Source of the DNA: Candidatus Devosia phytovorans
Lineage (GTDB): Bacteria; Pseudomonadota; Alphaproteobacteria; Rhizobiales; Devosiaceae
Assembly: GCA_029202405.1 (NCBI GenBank)
Contig: CP119312.1
Location: 1,121,001-1,185,000, forward strand
DNA length: 64,000 nucleotides
Reading direction: 5' to 3'
Part shown: piece by piece, positions 6,711 to 13,728 of the stretch
Position numbering within the stretch: position 1 is the stretch's first letter
How the letters are laid out: each line of letters begins with the position of its first letter
Translations under genes and position numbers: made by a program
Notes under the pieces: generated by a model
What the model was told of the DNA's origin: nothing
Seen by the model: the letters and a program-made list of their open reading frames with translations, nothing else
Database searches by the model: none

Positions 6711-7480
6711 CTCCGCCCCACATATGCAGCGACCTTTCCAAGAATCTTGAGAGCATCGACGTCAACTTCTTGGGCCCCATAGGTCGGGTTATCGCTAATG
6801 ATCTTACATCGCGGTGGAACCGAGAACATGATCCGCTGCAGCCGCTTGATCTGCGGCTCTGAATAGCCGTCACTGATCAGATAGACACCGTCCGCACGCA
6901 GCTCGTGCTCTGTCAGGTCGATGATTACTCGATCGCCTGGCGCATAGTTTGGCATCATGCTGTCGCCTTGGATGCCCAGGACGATCGCCCGGTCAGGATT
7001 GGCGACTGCCTCGCGCAGATACGCCGGCGGGATGCGCCACTCGTCCAGGATCTTGTGTGCTGAGATCGTGCCATTGCCCATTGGCAGGACCATGACTTCA
7101 CCGACAGCGCCTTCGCCGGCGCCGGCCTTCGCGTCTAGCTCGGGAATTGCGCCGGGTATCTGTGGCTCATAGGTGTCGCGGTTGTAACCCTGGCCGTCGG
7201 CCTCGGCGGTGGGCTGCCAATGCTCATCAATTGGAACGCGCTGAAGCTCGCGGATAGCTCCCTCGTCATGCTCTCCGGTCAAGGCGTCAACCGGCCAGCG
7301 AAGGTAGTCGGCTAGCCCCTGCAAGTTGTCGCCTCGAGGAAAGGCAGATCGACCCTGCTTCATTGTCCGCAATAGGTCGGGGTTACGCCCGTCGGTGGCG
7401 GCCAAAGAAGCCGCCCGATCGCTCGTGCCTGGGTGCAGTTCATCGATGCGTGCGCGGATGCGCTCATAGGGCGTCGTCAT
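6707..7480 (-). CDS. S24-family (LexA/CI-like) phage repressor
   Basis: A 257-residue lysogeny repressor. Residues 1-65 hold a helix-turn-helix region (TSDRAASLAATDGRNPDLLR); residues about 125-257 are an S24 peptidase domain with Ser174 in GDSMMPNYAPGDRV and Lys212 in EPQIKRLQR as the catalytic pair. AG dipeptides in the linker (AKAGAGEG, residues 118-124) are candidate self-cleavage sites. Known members dimerise on palindromic operators and cleave themselves when RecA is activated. The start at 7478-7480 lies 3 bp from an operator, implying autoregulation. It heads an operon with a 57-residue protein, a membrane protein and an ImmA-like protease. Confidence 0.88.
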   Translation of the reverse strand: MTTPYERIRARIDELHPGTSDRAASLAATDGRNPDLLRTMKQGRSAFPRGDNLQGLADYLRWPVDALTGEHDEGAIRELQRVPIDEHWQPTAEADGQGYNRDTYEPQIPGAIPELDAKAGAGEGAVGEVMVLPMGNGTISAHKILDEWRIPPAYLREAVANPDRAIVLGIQGDSMMPNYAPGDRVIIDLTEHELRADGVYLISDGYSEPQIKRLQRIMFSVPPRCKIISDNPTYGAQEVDVDALKILGKVAAYVGRR

Positions 7481-7482
7481 GT

Positions 7483-7572
7483 GCGGCATTCTTGCCGCCT
7501 TTGTGATTTTGACATAGCGGCAAGAGTGCCGCAGTTTTTGCTTGACCATGCGGCACAACTGCCGCATACAAT
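7483..7572. promoter_or_regulatory. Rightward operator region (three GCGGCA-N4-TGCCGC sites)
   Basis: Three perfect 16-bp sites, each GCGGCA, four bases, TGCCGC, start at 7483, 7517 and 7550, that is 34 and 33 bp apart. They fill the gap between the leftward repressor gene and the rightward gene at 7579. A rightward promoter can be drawn as TTGACC (7542-7547) with TACAAT (7567-7572), the third operator lying between the two elements; the spacing of 19 nt is longer than ideal. The first site lies only 3 bp upstream of the repressor start, so it may serve autoregulation. Compare with the two sites at 5221-5266. Confidence 0.75.
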
Positions 7573-7578
7573 GTCGGC

Positions 7579-7824
7579 ATGGACCTGAGAACACAGCTCA
7601 TCACAGTCGCCGATGCCTACGGCCAGCACACCAATCGCGGCCGTAAGCGCGTCTCCACACTGGCGCTCAATCAAGGCAACCGCCTCGACGACTTCGCAGC
7701 AGGCGCACTGAGCCCCACAGTCAGGGTGTTTGAGCGAGCCATGCTCTGGTTCTCCGATAATTGGCCGGCTGGAAAGCCTTGGCCGAAGGGTGTCGATCGC
7801 CCCAAGACGAAGGTGGCAGCATGA
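7579..7824 (+). CDS. Cro-position HTH-like protein
   Basis: An 81-residue basic protein, MDLRTQLITVADAYGQHTNR at the N-terminus. The segment RGRKRVSTLALNQGNRLDDF fits a helix-turn-helix with the second helix RVSTLALN. It is the first gene rightward of the triple operator and opposite the repressor, the place of Cro in lambdoid phages. I recall similar proteins in alphaproteobacterial prophages; that it binds these operators is inferred. Confidence 0.65.
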   Translation: MDLRTQLITVADAYGQHTNRGRKRVSTLALNQGNRLDDFAAGALSPTVRVFERAMLWFSDNWPAGKPWPKGVDRPKTKVAA

Positions 7825-8177
7825 CCCGCCCAGCCGATATCCCAGAAGACGTCTACGAGCGCGCTGCGATCCTTTGTGACCGGTATCGCGATGAACAGGA
7901 CGATATCGTTTTCGTCTCGCGCATCCTGATGGAGGTCGATCCACTGCGTGCGCGCCGCATGGGCCTCACGACAAGGCAGGCCGAAGTCTTGGACTACATC
8001 GAGAAGTATCAGGTCGAGCATCCGAATAGCTCGCCGGCCTACAGCCAGATCGCCAAGGATCTTGGCTTGGTCAGCAAGGGCAATGTGCATCGACTGGTGC
8101 ATGCGCTGGCCGACCGCGGCGCCATAAGCCTTGGAGCAAGCCGCGCCCAGTCCATTTCCATCGTGGGGAGGGCATAA
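7821..8177 (+). CDS. LexA-type winged-helix regulator without peptidase domain
   Basis: A 118-residue protein whose second half, residues about 48-105, matches the LexA N-terminal DNA-binding domain (GLTTRQAEVLDYIEKYQVEH, then SPAYSQIAKDLGL and NVHRLVHALADRGAI). No S24 peptidase follows. The first 45 residues are a helical extension (DIPEDVYERAAILCDRYRDE). The start MTRPADIPEDV is preferred because it overlaps the stop of the upstream gene by 4 nt. It probably regulates early transcription. Confidence 0.75.
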   Translation: MTRPADIPEDVYERAAILCDRYRDEQDDIVFVSRILMEVDPLRARRMGLTTRQAEVLDYIEKYQVEHPNSSPAYSQIAKDLGLVSKGNVHRLVHALADRGAISLGASRAQSISIVGRA

Positions 8178-8180
8178 GCC

Positions 8181-9437
8181 ATGGCTGATGACAGTGTAGC
8201 TGACGACATCCTCCGAAACGGCTTTGACCGGTGGCAGCGCCTTGAAGGCGAGAAGCAAGCCATCAGCGACGACCTGAAGGAGCTCTTCTCCGAGCTGAAA
8301 AATCAGGGCTTTGATGGTAAGGCACTGCGCGCTGCTTTCCGTGATGTCGCCAAGGTCGATGACGCCGATGTGCAAGAGCACAACGCGGTGGTCGATCTCT
8401 ATGTGAACAGCCTTCTTCGCGGGCGTGGTGCCAAGGTTGGCACGGTTCCTGCTACGCGCAGCCGCGCAGCGCGGGAGACGGAAAACGAAGATCGCAATGA
8501 CGCTCTGGCCGCGCTCCGCGCCAATCCGGCCATGTCGATCGTCGACCCCACCCATCTCAAGAACAAGAGCAATTTGCAGAATATGCAAAGTGCTCAGACT
8601 ATCCCTGCTGCTGCCGAAGCCCAGCGTTCCACGCCGGTTGATGATGTAGGCAGCAGCGGGGAGGCCCCAATCCAGTCTGCTCCCCAGGCTGGCAGCGACC
8701 TGACCCAAGCCCCTGCTTACGATCAGAGTCAGGTCGCAACCCAATTCGAAGCCAACAGTCCGGCTTCGAACGAAGCGCCCATGGAAGTATACGGGGCCAG
8801 TGTGGAGGGCGCGACGGCCCCTCTCAGCGAGTCTGGCGACATTCTTCCCGGCGGGGCACTGCCTGAGACGCTCGACGGAGCCGATCAGCCTCCCGCCGAA
8901 ATAAATCAGCCGGAAACGGCGAACGACGACCGGAGCTGCGTATCGGTCCTGGGCGGCTTGGCCCAAAGTTTGCAGCAACAAGCGACCCGAGAGGGAGAGG
9001 CGGCTAGGCCCTTGCCGCCAACCGTTTACGCAGAGCCAGGCGTCATAGTCTGGGAAACCACTCCGCCTGAAGGCGTAGAGCGTGGCGCTATCTCCAAGGC
9101 CTTCGGGACCATGGGCCAGGACCTGACAGTCATTGCCGATGATCTGGAGAAGGCCAACGCCGCTCCGATCGTCAAGAAGGGCAAGGTCATCCTCGATGGC
9201 TGGGCCCGGTACATGGCGGTGCGCAACATGACCGAGCTCGACGGATCGCCGGTGGCCTATCCCGTCGTCCAGTACGACGGCAGCGATATCCTGACCGACA
9301 TCATCAAGCTCAACGTCGAAGGCCGCATCCTCACCGACGACCAGAAGCGGAAGATCGCTGCCAACCTCGCCCGCCAGGAGCCCAGCCGCAAGGACGACAT
9401 CTACCGCGCATTCGAACTTTGGATGGAGCCTGTCTGA
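8181..9437 (+). CDS. GapR (DUF2312) domain fused to ParB-like C-terminal domain
   Basis: A 418-residue protein with an unusual architecture. Residues about 8-80 match GapR/DUF2312, the alphaproteobacterial nucleoid protein that binds overtwisted AT-rich DNA: WQRLEGEKQAISDDLKELFS, GFDGKALRAAFRD and HNAVVDLYVNSL follow the family pattern. Residues about 100-290 are a long low-complexity linker (Ala/Pro/Gln/Ser/Glu-rich). Residues about 310-415 resemble the ParB/Srx N-terminal fold (APIVKKGKVILDGWARYMAV, YPVVQYDG, IIKLNVEGRILTDDQKRKI). A good ribosome site (GGGAGGG) precedes the ATG. Position just before the replication genes suggests a role in early DNA processing or replication control; this is inference. 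Confidence 0.72.
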   Translation: MADDSVADDILRNGFDRWQRLEGEKQAISDDLKELFSELKNQGFDGKALRAAFRDVAKVDDADVQEHNAVVDLYVNSLLRGRGAKVGTVPATRSRAARETENEDRNDALAALRANPAMSIVDPTHLKNKSNLQNMQSAQTIPAAAEAQRSTPVDDVGSSGEAPIQSAPQAGSDLTQAPAYDQSQVATQFEANSPASNEAPMEVYGASVEGATAPLSESGDILPGGALPETLDGADQPPAEINQPETANDDRSCVSVLGGLAQSLQQQATREGEAARPLPPTVYAEPGVIVWETTPPEGVERGAISKAFGTMGQDLTVIADDLEKANAAPIVKKGKVILDGWARYMAVRNMTELDGSPVAYPVVQYDGSDILTDIIKLNVEGRILTDDQKRKIAANLARQEPSRKDDIYRAFELWMEPV

Positions 9438-9601
9438 TGAAGCCGCTTTACCGTGATGCTCGTGGTCATCGTCCCGGCGCGTACGACTTTTCGCCACCCG
9501 GCCTTTGGCTGATGGCTGCTGCAATTGGCTCATGGCTGATTGTCTGGTCCGCGTGGGAATTCATGCAGGCGGCTGCTCGTGCGGCTTCGGGGCTGATCTG
9601 A
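9437..9601 (+). CDS. Small membrane protein
   Basis: A 54-residue protein, MKPLYRDARGHRPGAYDFSP, then one membrane segment (GLWLMAAAIGSWLIVWSAWE). The ATG directly follows and overlaps the stop of the fusion gene (TGATGA), which decides the start. No function known. Confidence 0.5.
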   Translation: MKPLYRDARGHRPGAYDFSPPGLWLMAAAIGSWLIVWSAWEFMQAAARAASGLI

Positions 9602-9603
9602 TG

Positions 9604-9921
9604 TCAGCGAAGCCCGCCATCAATTATCGCCAAGAAGGGCATCGCTCGAACGATGCGCACCCTCGGCTTACGAACCGGGCGCTCCTCCCCGCCCGCGGGC
9701 GAATGATCTTCGATTTCTGCCCCGTCATCGAGCAGGTCGTTCGCCCATCTCATCCAATCGACGCCGGCTTGGACAGTCGTCGTCGCAACTCGCGGGTCGG
9801 CGTGGCCGCCCGCCCTTTTCATCTCGCACGGATTGCCGGTTCCCGCCGTCTTTCCGCGCATACCCTGCCGGCCCAGCAATGCTCTCAATTCGTCGCTGAC
9901 CGGTCGATCCATCTCAATCAC
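9604..9921 (-). CDS. Possible minus-strand hypothetical protein
   Basis: A 105-residue frame read against the early operon, starting with GTG (9919-9921) behind GGAAAGGAC. It reads as a plausible protein (DRPVSDELRALLGRQGM, AGVDWMRWANDLLDDGAEI), while the plus-strand frames here are rich in Arg/Ser/Pro and look like noise. It fills an otherwise geneless 400-bp gap of the rightward operon. Family unknown; it could be a late-acquired insertion. Confidence 0.4.
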   Translation of the reverse strand: MIEMDRPVSDELRALLGRQGMRGKTAGTGNPCEMKRAGGHADPRVATTTVQAGVDWMRWANDLLDDGAEIEDHSPAGGEERPVRKPRVRIVRAMPFLAIIDGGLR

Positions 9922-10015
9922 GTCCTTTCCAATCCGTCCTCTCGTGCTGGTTCAAAGAATGCCAGCAAGCGAGGACAAATAATTGGGAATTTGGGACAAG
10001 TCGGAGCCGCGTGAA

Positions 10016-10421
10016 ATGACCGCTGTTCTTGCCGATGACCTTCGTGCGTTCGCGGGCCGTAAGTGGCCGGCAATGAACCACAAATGGCGGAAGGCCCGCC
10101 TGGCGTCGCTGCTGGGGCTGTCTGATCGCCGCATCAAATCCATCTACGAAGCCGAGCAGACAGCCCGTCTGCGAGCGGACGAGAAAGCCAAAATCACAGC
10201 CCTCATCGGGCAGAAGGAGGAGGCCAATGCAGACGCAGATCGGGCCGTTGCGGAACGCCTTGCTGAGCTGGAGGCACAGGTTGCCTTCCTGGTCTCGGCG
10301 CTGGCTCGCGAAACGCTGGCGGCAGAGGGCAGGGAAACAGGCGGAGCACTGCGGCGCCGTGCTGGCGAAAGCCCAAGCCCTGCGCGTCGCCGCGAGGATG
10401 CTTGAGGACGATGAGGAATGA
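10016..10421 (+). CDS. Coiled-coil HTH-like protein, probable frameshift near 3' end
   Basis: Starts MTAVLADDLRAFAGRKWPAM with GGAG eight nt upstream. Residues about 22-45 (NHKWRKARLASLLGLSDRRI) look like a helix-turn-helix; residues 55-105 are a coiled coil (DRAVAERLAELEAQVAFLVS). The uninterrupted frame ends at 10405 in an Arg/Pro-rich tail that looks out of frame. The +1 frame instead gives GKQAEHCGAVLAKAQALRVA and ends at 10421, overlapping the next ATG by 4 nt, as true genes here do. The shift would fall near 10320-10337. Either a recent indel, a sequencing error or programmed slippage would explain this. Confidence 0.55.
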
Positions 10422-10624
10422 AGCAGCGAACGGAGCCGAAGGCAGCGCAGTGTGAGGGCAAGAAGCCCTACTCCTCCTGGCGCGAAGCCCGACTGCAGCA
10501 GTCACACTCCGAACGCCTCCAAATCTACCGCTGCCCGCACTGCGGACAGTTCCACCTAGGAAACAAGCCGAAGGGGCAGGGGCGTCCTAAGCCTCCTCCG
10601 CCGGCGATCGAACTGGAGTTCTGA
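10418..10624 (+). CDS. Small zinc-knuckle phage protein
   Basis: A 68-residue basic protein with YRCPHCGQFHLGNKPKG near residues 37-53, a single CxxC plus His arrangement. This family of about 70 residues (CPYCGxxHLG followed by a basic Pro-rich end) is common in phage early regions. Starts MKQRTEPKAAQCEGKKPYSS. Probably nucleic-acid binding. Confidence 0.7.
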   Translation: MKQRTEPKAAQCEGKKPYSSWREARLQQSHSERLQIYRCPHCGQFHLGNKPKGQGRPKPPPPAIELEF

Positions 10625-10819
10625 ATGTATCTCGATTTCGACATGTCAGTCTGGTCGTGGCCGCAGTGGACGTTTGCGATCATCTACGTTTTCAGCGTGG
10701 TCAGCGCAGCTTTCCTCCACGGTGACCGGCGCACTGGCCATCACAGCTTTCCTGTCTCCATCACGATGGCTGCGCTGGGCGTGTTCGTCTTGACGGCTGG
10801 CGGCTTCTTCGGGTCCTGA
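10625..10819 (+). CDS. Small two-pass membrane protein
   Basis: A 64-residue protein: residues about 12-32 (WPQWTFAIIYVFSVVSAAFL) and 44-63 (ITMAALGVFVLTAGGFFG) are hydrophobic, with a charged loop between (HGDRRTGHHS). The gene starts immediately after the upstream stop. Function unknown. Confidence 0.6.
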   Translation: MYLDFDMSVWSWPQWTFAIIYVFSVVSAAFLHGDRRTGHHSFPVSITMAALGVFVLTAGGFFGS

Positions 10820-10821
10820 CC

Positions 10822-11010
10822 ATGACCTACCGCATCAAGAACCCCGGCGTCGGAACTGACTTCAAGGGAATGAAGCAGATCTCTGTTGGCTTCGACCCTG
10901 AGACATTTGCCCAGGTCCGCAGCATTGCCGTGAGCGAAGGATGCTCGATGGCAGAGGCTATCCGGACGCTGGTTGAATTCGGCCTGCTCGATATGGCGGA
11001 GGCAGCATAG
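10822..11010 (+). CDS. Ribbon-helix-helix-like small protein
   Basis: A 62-residue protein with KQISVGFDPETFAQVRSIAV followed by SMAEAIRTLVEFGL. A short strand with alternating residues and then two helices is the ribbon-helix-helix pattern of CopG/Arc-type DNA-binding proteins. It starts 2 nt after the upstream stop. Regulatory role inferred. Confidence 0.6.
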   Translation: MTYRIKNPGVGTDFKGMKQISVGFDPETFAQVRSIAVSEGCSMAEAIRTLVEFGLLDMAEAA

Positions 11011-11012
11011 CC

Positions 11013-11198
11013 ATGGGTCTCAAGATCGAAACCATGCCCGAACTCACCAGTCACCACGCTCCACGTAAGGGCGAGACCGGTGCGAAAATCCTTGCCGAAC
11101 ATCGCAGGGCAGAAACTCTGTCCGCTCTGGTCAAGGCTGTGAAGTCGGATCGGCGCCCTGTCGCCTACTGGCTCGATATGATCGCGGGGCGGGCATGA
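11013..11198 (+). CDS. Small hypothetical protein
   Basis: A 61-residue protein, MGLKIETMPELTSHHAPRKG, with a helical C-terminal half (KILAEHRRAETLSALVKAVK). It overlaps the methylase start by 4 nt. No domain recognised. Confidence 0.5.
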   Translation: MGLKIETMPELTSHHAPRKGETGAKILAEHRRAETLSALVKAVKSDRRPVAYWLDMIAGRA

Positions 11199-11872
11199 CT
11201 GCAGCATCTGCACGCGGCCTATTCCGCGCTACCGGCAAGAAGAGCAAGCCTGTCGTCGTCCAGATGCTGGATGGTTCTCTGGCCAAGTCCGATGAGGGAC
11301 TGGAGCGTGAGGCTAACGACTTCTATCCGACCCCGCCCGAGCCGACGCGAGCGCTGCTCCATGCCGAGATCAATCGGCTGCGAGATTTCCCTCTCGTCTG
11401 GGAGCCCGCCTGTGGTGACGGAGCAATGGTGCGCGAGATGGAGGCGCTGGGGCTAGCCGTCGTTCGCAGCGACTTGGTCGACCGCGGCTGCGGTGCCGAC
11501 ATCACGGACTTCTACGAGTTTACGTCCGGCCCAAAGGCTATCGTCACCAACCCCCCGTTCTCAGAATGCGGATGGGGCAACGGCAAGGCTCGTTGGCTGA
11601 AGCATGCTCTCGATGTCCTCGAAGTCGATTACATGGCCCTGCTGATGAACTGGGGCTGGCCTGGCGCCGGCGGCCTCGCGCCCTTCTACGCCGCCCATCC
11701 GCCGGCGCGCGTCTACCTGATGCGCTGGAAGATCGATTTCACCGGGCAGGGCGCTCCGCCAATGCTCAACGCCTGGTTCGTCTGGGACAAGAAGCACCAG
11801 GGCGAGACCGTCCTGCGCATGCTCGACCGAAAAGACGCCCGGCAGCACGAACTGTTCGGAGCATCAGCATGA
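11195..11872 (+). CDS. Phage DNA N6-adenine methyltransferase-like protein
   Basis: A 225-residue SAM-dependent methylase. DFYPTPPEPTRALL (residues 42-55) is the typical opening of this phage family, EPACGDGAM (70-78) is the SAM-binding motif, and TNPPF (118-122) is the catalytic NPPF motif of adenine-N6 methylases. It probably methylates phage DNA for protection from restriction or for replication or packaging control; the target site cannot be read from the sequence. No cognate restriction enzyme lies beside it. Four-nt overlaps with both neighbours. Confidence 0.8.
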   Translation: MTAASARGLFRATGKKSKPVVVQMLDGSLAKSDEGLEREANDFYPTPPEPTRALLHAEINRLRDFPLVWEPACGDGAMVREMEALGLAVVRSDLVDRGCGADITDFYEFTSGPKAIVTNPPFSECGWGNGKARWLKHALDVLEVDYMALLMNWGWPGAGGLAPFYAAHPPARVYLMRWKIDFTGQGAPPMLNAWFVWDKKHQGETVLRMLDRKDARQHELFGASA

Positions 11873-12201
11873 AGTACCTCCCCGAGGAACATTTCCTCCC
11901 CCACCACAAGGCAGTGAACATGCTGGCGCAGCCGTCTTGGCGGTTCCTGCTGTCGCTGGTGGCGCTCAAGCATGGCGTGATGCAGCGGGACATCCTCGGC
12001 CATTGCCGCAGTCGGCACCTCATCGCTGCCCGCCACGAGGCCATGGCGCTGACCTTCGAGCATACCCAGGCCAACAAGATGAACATCGGTCTGCACTTTA
12101 CGCGCGACCACACCACGGTCATTCACGCCCTACGCAAGCTCGGCCGAGTTCGGAAGCTGGTGGAACTTGGCTCGCAGCCGAAAGACGACAGCCATGGGTG
12201 A
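11869..12201 (+). CDS. DnaA DNA-binding-domain-like mini-protein
   Basis: A 110-residue protein that contains only the kind of domain found at the DnaA C-terminus. LHFTRDHTTVIHALRKLGRV (residues about 81-100) matches the DnaA signature (GRDHTTVxHA) that contacts DnaA boxes. Upstream helices (RDILGHCRSRHLIAARHEAM) fit the remaining domain IV helices. There is no AAA+ ATPase part. It sits between the methylase and the DnaB genes, so it may bind the phage origin and help load the helicase, or compete with host DnaA. Confidence 0.75.
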   Translation: MKYLPEEHFLPHHKAVNMLAQPSWRFLLSLVALKHGVMQRDILGHCRSRHLIAARHEAMALTFEHTQANKMNIGLHFTRDHTTVIHALRKLGRVRKLVELGSQPKDDSHG

Positions 12202-12376
12202 GATTGTTTTCCTCGACGTCGTGCAGCGCAAGAAGAGCGAGAACCTGCAGACCCTGTGGGATGCCTATGTGGAAGCTCGCGCGCGGTGCGAGAAGTCACT
12301 CTCCATGGAGGATGGCATGGCCGCTGGCCGCGCCTGGGCGGCATGGCTCGACGCCTTCCGGGCGGTGTATCCATGA
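12194..12376 (+). CDS. Small hypothetical helical protein
   Basis: A 60-residue protein, MGEIVFLDVVQRKKSENLQT, mostly helical with several Trp and Ala (AAGRAWAAWLDAFRAVYP). It overlaps the DnaA-like gene by 8 nt and dnaB by 4 nt. The start is chosen for these overlaps. Unknown function, perhaps a small partner of the replication proteins. Confidence 0.55.
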   Translation: MGEIVFLDVVQRKKSENLQTLWDAYVEARARCEKSLSMEDGMAAGRAWAAWLDAFRAVYP

Positions 12377-13728
12377 ACGCGCCCGCAACCTTTGTTCCGC
12401 TTCAGGAAGTCGACGTCGAGCTGACGCTGCTTGGCACGCTGCTGGAGAATGACGGTGCGCTCGAGCATGCTACTGGCTTGGTCAAGCCAGAGTGGTTCAG
12501 CGAGCCGATCTTGCGCTTCATCTTCGAGAAGGGTGTCGAGCTGGTCGAGGCTGGGCATAAGCCGAGCGCAACCGTGATGATCGCGACGATGCCGACAGAA
12601 ATCGCCGGCGTGACACGCGGCGCATTCTATGCCCGCCTGGTGGCCGCCGCGTTGCCTGTGCGCATGGTCGGTGGTCTGCTGCAGACGCTCAAGGATCGCT
12701 GGCTGCGCCGGACGCTTACCGAAATGGGTCATCTGGCAGTCGAACAGTCGAAGCTCCAGCATGCTGACCCCTATGAGGTGGCTAGCAACTGCCTCAGCGA
12801 GCTCGACGTCGTCATGGAAGTGCAGGCCGAGAAGAGCGGCGCCAGTCTGGGCGAAGCCGGCCGCCAGTATTTCGAAGACATCCGAAACCCTGACCTGCTC
12901 AAGGGCGACACGACTGGGCTGCGCGTTCTCGACGACAAGCTCAATGGATATCGTCGTGGACAGCTCTATGTGGTCGCTGGTCGGCCCGGCATGGGCAAGT
13001 CCGCCTTCATGTGCTCCTCGGCCCGCTGCACGGCCCTGAGCGGCGTAGGCGTAGCGATCTTCTCGCTGGAGATGACCCGGCAGGAAATCTTCGCCCGCAT
13101 GGCCGCCGATGAGATGAACGTGGCGAAGGCGCCCGGCTTCGGCGACCTCCTGCGCGGCAACTGGAAAGGCATGGATGACCAGATCGGCGAGGCATACGAG
13201 CGCCTGCATAAGGTGCCGATGCATATCGACGACAGCGCCCGCCTGACCTTCGCAGAGATTGCCGCCAAGGCCCGCCGGCTGAAGTCCGAGATGGAAAGCC
13301 AGGGCGTTCGCCTCGGCGTCATCTGGATAGACCATATGGGCCTTGTGACGCCTTCGAACCGCTACGCCGGCAATAAGGTAGCTGAAGCAGGCGAAGTGTC
13401 GGGCAGGGCGCGTGCGCTGGCCAAAGAACTCGACTGCTGCGTCGTGCTTCTCTGTCAGTTGTCGCGCGAGGTCGAGAAGCGCGACGACAAGCGTCCGATC
13501 ATGTCCGACCTGCGATGGTCAGGCGAAATCGAGCAGGACGCCCATGTGATCGGGTTTCTGTACCGCGAGGAATACTACCTCGCTCAGAATGCCGATGCCG
13601 ACCCCATGGCTCTGATCGATGCCAGATGGTCCATCGAATTCCTTATCCGCAAGAACCGCAGCGGTGACACGGCAGACTGCAAGCTGTGGTGCTCGATCGC
13701 TCACTCCAGCATCAGGGACAACCTATGA
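12373..13728 (+). CDS. dnaB: Replicative DNA helicase, DnaB family
   Basis: A 451-residue DnaB-type helicase that unwinds DNA at the phage replication fork. Residues about 10-110 are the N-terminal helical domain (EVDVELTLLGTLLENDGALE). The RecA-like domain has Walker A GRPGMGKSA near residue 203, FSLEMTRQE near 232, the Walker B region GVIWIDHMGL near 318, and the later CVVLLCQLSREVEKR and DLRWSGEIEQDAHV motifs. The start MNAPATFVPLQEVD overlaps the upstream stop by 4 nt. The usual DLR-SG sequence is kept although the typical downstream SGxIEQD is slightly altered. Neighbouring DnaA-like and DUF1376 genes complete a replication module. Confidence 0.93.
   Translation: MNAPATFVPLQEVDVELTLLGTLLENDGALEHATGLVKPEWFSEPILRFIFEKGVELVEAGHKPSATVMIATMPTEIAGVTRGAFYARLVAAALPVRMVGGLLQTLKDRWLRRTLTEMGHLAVEQSKLQHADPYEVASNCLSELDVVMEVQAEKSGASLGEAGRQYFEDIRNPDLLKGDTTGLRVLDDKLNGYRRGQLYVVAGRPGMGKSAFMCSSARCTALSGVGVAIFSLEMTRQEIFARMAADEMNVAKAPGFGDLLRGNWKGMDDQIGEAYERLHKVPMHIDDSARLTFAEIAAKARRLKSEMESQGVRLGVIWIDHMGLVTPSNRYAGNKVAEAGEVSGRARALAKELDCCVVLLCQLSREVEKRDDKRPIMSDLRWSGEIEQDAHVIGFLYREEYYLAQNADADPMALIDARWSIEFLIRKNRSGDTADCKLWCSIAHSSIRDNL

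Noticed and set aside
7671..9533. 620-residue minus-strand open frame opposite the GapR-ParB-like fusion
   Set aside because: It mirrors the GC-rich coding strand, has no recognisable domain and no ribosome site; the plus strand has clear GapR homology.
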